DNA of 64,000 bases from positions 33,486,653 to 33,550,652 of the forward strand of contig NC_079206.1 of the NCBI RefSeq assembly GCF_026745355.1, given 5' to 3'. Shown in pieces: positions 57,830-64,000 of this stretch. Within the stretch, counting starts at the first letter, position 1, and each line of letters starts with the position of its first letter. The DNA is from Beta vulgaris subsp. vulgaris. Its lineage: Eukaryota > Streptophyta > Magnoliopsida > Caryophyllales > Amaranthaceae. The position numbers and the translations under genes were made by a program. A model generated the notes under the pieces. That model was not told the origin of the DNA. It ran no database searches and saw nothing but the letters and a program-made list of their open reading frames with translations.

Positions 57830-60579
57830 AAAAAAGACAACATATTCTTGACTTGAAGCCCACATTCAGAGGGGGACCATTGGTGGCGCGAGTGATAAGA
57901 ACATGGGATGTGGTGTACAACCAAAGCAACCCAAGTTCGTTTGACATGCTACTTTATGACGAACAGGTAAAAGAAAATTACAGAAAAATAGTACTCTTCC
58001 TTAAACACAACATGTTCGGTTGTAATTTATTGAAGTTACGACTCATGAATATGGTCCTACTTTGCGTTCGGGAACTAATGTAATGTGCCAATACGAACTG
58101 TATGAGATTGATATTTGAAAAAAGTAGAATCTATAATAAGTCCGTTAAAGTGAAAAAAAACCAACGAGTAATGGAAATGAAAAAAAAAACATATTGTTTA
58201 ATAAACTATAACTAACACATGAACAAATATACAGGGAGGACTCATTGTAGCAACTGTGAGAAGAGACTTGATACAGGCTTACAAAGATCAAATCTCAGAA
58301 GGAAAAATGCACACTCTAAACAATTTTGAAGTTGCTAGGAACAACAAACAACACTTGCCCGTGAAAAATGACCTAATCATCAAGTTTACACCTTACACGA
58401 CTATCTTTCAAGAACAAGAAACTCAAGCTACAATCCAGGATGAAGTGTTTATGATACACCCACTTGATCGATTGAACGAACGAAACAACAAAAGTGACTA
58501 CAGCATAGGTAATTGTTTATTAATGTACTAATTGTTATGCTAATTAGAAAACTAATTCATTATACTAACCGCATATTTAACAACTTATACTCATTGGTTA
58601 TTGGTGTGCAAAATGCAGATGTTGTTGGCTTGCTAACTGGAGTTGAGGAAAAAACCTGGGTCAATGTAGGACCAAACAAGAGTCCAATAAGAAGAATTTA
58701 TATCGAAGATCCAAAGTAAGACACCTTCTTCCGATAGTAAAAACAAGGATTTTAAACAAGAGATTCACTACCCTAATGTACTAATCAACTCATACAACAA
58801 TTTGAAGGTGACAGTCACTTTGTGGGGAGCAAAAGCAGATTTGATTGACACCGAGAAAACAAAAGAGATAACCTGCAAAATAGTAATCATCACTTCGACA
58901 AAAGTAAATATGTACCAAGGTAAAAGAAAGAAAAACACAAACTCTTTATTCTATATTACTCAAACTTGAAAACCGAAAAAAGATATTGTAATGGGTTTTT
59001 CCTTTAATTATTCTTTCCATTAAATATAATCATCATCTTCCTCCTTATTTATCTTTGATGTTGATATTATTGAGATTTACGAAATTCAAACGGGTGAGTG
59101 ATGAAAATGACGAATGCAATTGAACTTAAGATTTTCTAAGTTTAAGTTCTCCTTAGCATTCACATGTTTTACAGGAAGATACCAATTGAACTCAACTAGC
59201 GCAACAAAAATATACTTCAACAAAGACATTCCAGAATCAGAAGGCTTTAAACAAAGGTACGCCATTAAAAACCTAAATAACATTCCAAATAATCTATTCT
59301 ACAAACAAACATTAATCCACACAAAAAACAACTAACCAAATCATGCATGCATAAATAGGGGGGATGAAATGGAAACAATTAAAGCATTGCAACCACAAGC
59401 ACATGAACCACCAGAACAAGCCATGTTCAGGAACAGAAAAAAGCTAGAAGATATTTTGCAAAAGGACCCAGGAGAAAAGGTAACATATGACTCATAACAT
59501 ACTAATATAGGGTAGTTTAAAAACTTTCTTTACCAAATATCTCAAAAAAATACTCAACTAACAATCAAAATCTACAGGAGACTTTTACTTGCAGTGCCAA
59601 AATTACAAGCATAGATCTTCACAAAAAATGGCATTACAACTCGTGCGACGCATGCAAGACCAAGATCGATGAGACTTCGTATTGTACCAAGTGTGATGTT
59701 GTGGTCAAATACCCAAAGATAAGGTAAACAACCACTAACAAATTGATGGTAGACAATAAACTTTCTTACAGTCTAATCCAAACCATTAACACGCGATGTT
59801 CTATGCAAAGCTTGACTTTACTTGCTTGACTTGCCTCTCCTCTCCAATCTCATGACTAATAAATTACTATGTTTACCTCCTCATAATTACATGTATCTTC
59901 TAACAGTTGACATCGATGATGGGAGTGCATGTGTTCCACTCGCATTATTCGATAAGCTGAAAGAGTTATTGGGAGCCCATTGAACAAGTTGTTGGATTTG
60001 TAGAAAAAGGTAATATGAAAATTTAGAAATATCACGCCAAGTTCAAAGATTTTGCATCTGTGTTTGTAATGTGTTTGTTATCTAAATGATCATTACACTG
60101 ATTCTTTACTCATATTTATACAATTTCGTAGAGTAAAGCTAAATGCTAAAATAGGAAAAAGTACTTATAACAAAATTTAACTACCTGTTATGGACTAAAT
60201 TTGGCACCATAAACCTTTTTTGGTTTTTTTATTACTTCTTAAGAAACTTATATTATGTACATGGCCAAATCTTAAAGTTCCATATTCTACACACTTTTTG
60301 ATTAACAACCATGATTTATAGCCTAATTGACATGTCTATGTAATTGAGTAATATAGAATTTTTTAAGAAGTTGGTTGTTAACTTAGTGAGTTTCTTGATT
60401 GGCAGGAAAATGGCAATGAGAAGGTGAAAGACCGACTAGGAATTTGTATTGGAAAACAATTTGCATTCAGGGTAAAGCTCAGCACAAGGAGTGAGACAAC
60501 TGAATTGATTTGCCAAAGGACATTTGAGACAAACTACCAACTTAATGATGTTTTCAGTATTGGTTTAACAAAAACTTGA
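57830..60579 (+). CDS. Replication protein A 70-kDa-like gene of the Helitron (multi-exon)
   Basis: Single-strand DNA-binding protein, as carried by many plant Helitrons next to RepHel. Probable exons: about 57840-57966 (LKPTFRGGPLVARVIRTWDV), 58235-58508, 58618-58715, 58809-58919 (VTVTLWGAKADLI, OB-fold strand), 59175-59256, 59359-59479, 59578-59723 (CDAC...CTKC, C4 zinc of the RPA C-terminal domain), about 59909-60010 and 60407-60579 (ending FSIGLTKT-stop). Most joins have GT-AG and keep phase, for example SYSI-D/VVGL across 58508/58618. The 58715/58809 join and the 59909 exon (TGA in frame near 59980) seem damaged, so it may be a recent pseudogene. The true N-terminus is unclear. Confidence 0.65.
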
Positions 60580-60710
60580 CATATTTCCACTGTCTCAAAA
60601 GTAAGAATGACAATGAATTTTGGTCAAGATTATTTGTGCATAGAGCAACTTACTAACTACATGGTATTACAAATGATAAACACAAAAGTTAAACCATACA
60701 AAAATGTTAA

Positions 60711-60747
60711 CAGTAACCTCCGGGGCATAGCCCGGGCCACACACTAG
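60711..60747 (+). other. Helitron 3' terminus: hairpin plus CTAG
   Basis: CCGGGGC-ATA-GCCCGGG forms a 7-bp stem with one mismatch, 10-12 nt before the terminal CTAG (60744-60747). Host T follows. The same hairpin design ends the 264-bp Helitron at 26068. Confidence 0.85.
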
Positions 60748-61100
60748 TTAAGGTATAAAACAAAGAACAACATACTAATTGCAAAAGACATGTGTATATA
60801 ATACTTGAGATTCAAATTTTTTTTTATTAAAAATCACAAATAAAGATGAATAAAAACATGAAAGAACATGAAGATACCTAAGAAATAACATCGTATTAAT
60901 TATAAAAGAACATAAACACATAATACCTGAGATACAAAAAACTATATAAAAAATCAAAACAAAACAGAGATAAACATGAATAAAACATGAAAGTATCAAA
61001 CAAAGAACACCATCAAAAGAAGTAAAGAACATTTGCATATGTAATTGAGAAAAAAAAAAGACAATCTGAATCATCTCGAAATTCACAATCAACCATTATT
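60748..61100. repeat. AAAGAACA minisatellite, right of the large Helitron
   Basis: Continuation of the array at 34281-34568: AAACAAAGAACAACATACTA (60757), a diverged unit near 60880 and AAACAAAGAACACCATCAAA (60997), period about 117-123 bp. It shows the Helitron landed inside this array. Confidence 0.8.
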
Positions 61101-61665
61101 GATGTAATTTATTTTTTTTGCAGAATGAGTTAATCCAGTACTTCGTAAATTTAGTGTCAATAATACGTCAAACTAAAATAAAAGATATCAATATTTGCAA
61201 AAACAAAAACTAATAAATAATAGTAGTTTATTTTTTTTTTTGTTAAAAAAAAGTTTACAAGAACAATCCGCAATTCTTGCGTGGGTAGTTATCAGCGCAA
61301 ATTAACCATTTTGTTTTTTTTTCTTTATCTCCTTTTCTCATAAATTCCACGCCATCTAGCGCAATTCTTGGGGAATTTCATCCGGAATTTTTGGGAAGTT
61401 CTATCATTTTGACTTTTTTTTAAAAAAAAAAATTATTTCCTTTTTTTTTAATTTATTTCCCTTCCTTCAAATTACGTTTGATATTCAAGGTCGTGCTTTG
61501 GAGCAAGACCACGTAGAGGAAGGTGGTCTTTAGACCACCTTCCACGCTTTGGTAAAAAAGAAAAGGAAAGAAAAAAAAAAAATTACTGAACACAGAAGAG
61601 TAATACCATTAAGCAAACCCTCTGTCTCCCCTACCAATTACTCAATCTTACTACACATTCATCAA
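61101..61665 (+). promoter_or_regulatory. Upstream region of the aspartic protease gene
   Basis: AT-rich with T and A runs (61229, 61420-61460). It holds a perfect 12-bp inverted repeat at 61518-61543, GGAAGGTGGTCT-TT-AGACCACCTTCC. A short GGTGGTC-TCGT-GACCACC hairpin at 33726-33743 is similar. No clear TATA box; 61600-61665 is CT/AC-rich like a 5' leader. Confidence 0.4.
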
Positions 61666-64000
61666 ATGACAACGATGATCATGTGGAAAAACAACATCTC
61701 TTTCTCTCAAAAATTAATTATAGCATCCATTGTATTAATCTTTTGTACTTCAACTGTATCTTCAAGTGCAATTTTCAGTTTGAAGTTCAGATATGCAGGC
61801 ACGAATCGGTCCCTCAATTCCCTTAAACTCCATGACACTAATCGCCTTCAAATGCTTTCCAATCTTGACCTTCCTTTGGGTGGTACTGGCCGTCCTGACT
61901 CCTCTGGGTCTGTTTTATATCCCTTTTATTTCATTTCTCTCTCTTTTTGTTTAAGGTTTTGGCTGCAATTCTTGAATTTTTTTTTTTTACTGGGTACTTT
62001 GTTAATTTTGTGGTTTTTGATTGATTTTTTTGGTAGGTACTTGTTAATTTTGTGGTTTTTGATTGATTATTTTTTTGGTGGGTACCTGTTAATTTTGTGC
62101 TTTTTGATTGATTATTTTTTTTGGTGGGTACTTGTTAAATTTTGTGCTTTTTGATTGCTTTTTTTTTGGTGGGTACTTGTTAATTTTGTGCTTTTTGATT
62201 GATTTTGATTTTTCTTTTACTTGATTAGCAGTTTCTCAATAAAATTTCTTTTTGACTTTACTTTTCTGGCTGTTCTCTTGCCTATGAAGCTGTGGTTTTT
62301 ATTCAAATTCAGATTGTTGGGTGTTTTAGGTGAAATGGGTTTGTTATAATCAGTGGGAGATCTTGGTCAAAAAAATATGAGGGGCCGAGGTTGAAACTTC
62401 GACTTCTTGTTTACTAAGTGCACTCAGTCTATATTGCAACATTTTTCTATTGTTTTGGTTTTCAGTTGATAAGGCCCAAAGTGGCCTGGTGGGAAGATTG
62501 TTCTCTTGTTTCGGTTTTCAGCTGGGTTTTACTGGATCAAGGGATTTTGCTTTGTTTTGTTGGCTACTTGGCTGTCCTTTTGTTCTTTAGTGATGTGTTT
62601 TGAGGAGTCTGCAATCTGATGGGTTTTGTTATTTTGTACAATTGGTTATTTTTTGTAGCTGATCTCTTCTTAGGCAAGCCATTTCATGTTCTTTAATTGC
62701 TGTTTTTAACTATGATGTGACCTTCGTTGATTAAGTAATTTTCTTGCCCTTATTTTGCAGGTTGTATTATGCAAAATTGGGTATTGGGACACCTCCAAAG
62801 AGTTTTTATGTGCAAGTGGATACAGGGAGCGATATCACGTGGGTTAATTGCATTGAATGTACAGAGTGTCCTAGAAGAGGCTATCATGGTGTAAGGCCCA
62901 TCCTGTCAGTCATAATTTTATGATTTATTGCCTTTCTTTATTTGAGTTTTGACCTAGAACATAAATTTCTTGGCTCCTATCCATATCTTAGTGAAATATA
63001 GACTGTCACCATCTTATTGAAAACAGTAGATCATTCTATCTTAGCTGTTTTAAAAGGTCATAGATTATGCAACATGGTTATTCACCGTGATATGGCTTTT
63101 TATTTGATAAAAATGTTACCTGCTGTTGCCATGGGAAAAATTCTGTCTTTTCAATTTAATTTTTCCTGAAATAAAATTTGTTTTTGTTATGGGGGGTGTC
63201 TGATCTGGGTTTTGTATGAGGCTATTCCCTGTGAGGATGAATAACTAGCTTATCCCGACCCTTTAAAAAAAAGAAGTTTGTTTTCAAGTTTTGCAGAAAA
63301 GGTCTAATGGGTGCCTATAATTCTATAATTAGGGTCTGTTTAAACTAGAACTTCCATAAGCGTAATTTGCCTGAGTTTTAAAGGGTTTTATGTGCGGATA
63401 GAGGGAAAAAGGGTAATTAGGAATGAAAAGAGAGAGCAGGTTATATAGCATTGAGCTTCTTTGATCGAATCAGCACATGTGTGGCCATTTAGGCATATTA
63501 TTTAAGCAAAACTAACTAATGATATCATGATAGATTTACAAATTTAGAGCCTAAAATACTTTCATGATTGCGAAGTCTGTCTCTAAACTTAAGATGCAAC
63601 ATCTCAGGCTAGGTGTGGCGAATTTGAAGGTCTAACTAATATCAACATGTTAAATGATAAATGTCCATACTAGTGCCACAGTTTTTGCTCATTAAAGTAG
63701 GACTTGGAAACGGTCTCAATAAGGAAACTTTTTATGCACTTGTAATCATAATCTGAGCAAAACTAACTTGTGTTATGGGATGCTGATTTCTCCTGGCAGA
63801 TAGAACTCACACTCTATGATCCGAAGGACTCCTTAACTGCTCAAAATGTCTCTTGTGATGAACCATTCTGTTTAGAAGTAAATGGTGGTCCATTTCAAGT
63901 TTGCAAGGCCAATGAATCGTGTTCATTTGCTGAGTTTTATGGGGATGGGAGTTCTAGTACTGGATACTTCATGCAGGATATTGTGCACTATGATCAAGTC
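61666..64000 (+). CDS. Pepsin-family (A1) aspartic protease, exons 1-3, runs off the window
   Basis: Plant aspartic protease resembling Arabidopsis ASPARTIC PROTEASE 36/39-type proteins. Exon 1 (61666-61907) encodes MTTMIMWKNN, a hydrophobic signal peptide (about residues 14-35) and a short prosegment ending GRPDSSG. Intron 1 is 61908-62760 (GT-AG). Exon 2 (62761-62890) carries LYYAKLGIGTPP and the first active site VDTGSDITWVNC, then Cys-rich CIECTECPRR. Exon 3 (from 63800) encodes LYDPKDS and the flap YGDGSSSTGYF. All joins keep phase and no stop is seen. I chose this ATG because the upstream in-frame part is Lys-rich and would bury the signal peptide. The second active site and any GPI signal lie beyond 64000. 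Confidence 0.88.
61991..62212 (+). repeat. Intronic minisatellite, five units of 41-47 bp
   Basis: GGTGGGTACTTGTTAATTTT followed by GTGSTTTTTGATTGATT and a T run repeats five times within intron 1 of the aspartic protease gene. Units differ mainly in T-run length. Confidence 0.9.

Larger units (their letters stand above)
34569..60747 (+). mobile_element. Large RepHel Helitron with nested chromovirus
   Basis: 5' end TCTATACTAATATATTAAAA after host A (34568). 3' end: GC hairpin CCGGGGCATAGCCCGG, then a short spacer ending CACTAG (60744-60747), then host T (60748). Both flanks are the same minisatellite. Total 26179 bp, or 16912 bp without the gypsy insertion and its TSD copy. Content in order: tRNA-like segment, captured or repeated DNA, exon-like pieces on the minus strand, Gag-PR-IN-tail frame, dsRBD-like frame, RepHel, RPA-like gene. 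The gene set Rep/helicase plus RPA is typical of plant Helitrons. RepHel is broken, so the copy is not autonomous. Confidence 0.9.

Overview
The window is plant nuclear DNA, almost certainly from a eudicot: AT-rich, dense with nested plant transposons (Ty1/copia, Ty3/gypsy chromoviruses, Helitrons, Mutator-like elements, Stowaway- and Tourist-like MITEs), with one intron-containing plant aspartic protease gene entering at the right edge. I cannot name the species; Caryophyllales is a guess. Nearly every coding remnant is broken by stops and frameshifts, so most entries are pseudogenes inside mobile elements.

Layout. 1-12345: 3' part of a Sirevirus-like copia element (gag, PR, IN, RT-RH, then an extra coiled-coil reading frame), with a 3.3 kb Helitron inserted after the coiled-coil frame (6882-10212) and a Stowaway MITE inside its 3' LTR (10532-12345). 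12346-14927: old DNA with a Stowaway MITE and a probable Helitron. 14929-19239: one plus-oriented gypsy LTR split by a minus-oriented solo LTR of the same family. 19240-20398: Mutator-like fragment, fused to a truncated minus-strand gypsy element (20399 to about 25629). 25630-26930: end of another LTR, carrying a 264 bp Helitron. 26931-30147: no recognisable gene. 30148 onward: a Helitron 5' end interrupted by a solo gypsy LTR (30251-32036). 32209-33680: three MITEs in a row, the last a Mutator-type foldback element.

The centrepiece is a 26.2 kb Helitron, 34569-60747, with both termini and its A/T target visible. It lies inside a minisatellite of about 115 bp period seen on both sides. It carries a RepHel gene (HUH/two-tyrosine replication initiator plus PIF1-type helicase), a multi-exon RPA70-like gene, a small reading frame resembling a double-stranded-RNA-binding domain, captured exon-like pieces, and an intact 592-codon Gag-protease-integrase-tail reading frame whose RT and integrase core are missing. 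A complete chromovirus (44299-53560, TSD CCATA) then inserted into the RepHel gene; removing it and one TSD restores the reading frame exactly. RepHel has several further frameshifts and a nonsense codon, so this copy cannot be autonomous.

Right of the Helitron, 61666-64000 holds the first three exons of a secreted or membrane-anchored pepsin-family (A1) aspartic protease, the only clear host gene. Two candidate new observations stand out: a tRNA-like (pol III A/B box) sequence in antisense orientation about 115-200 nt inside the 5' end of three separate Helitrons, and the dsRBD-like gene carried by the large Helitron.
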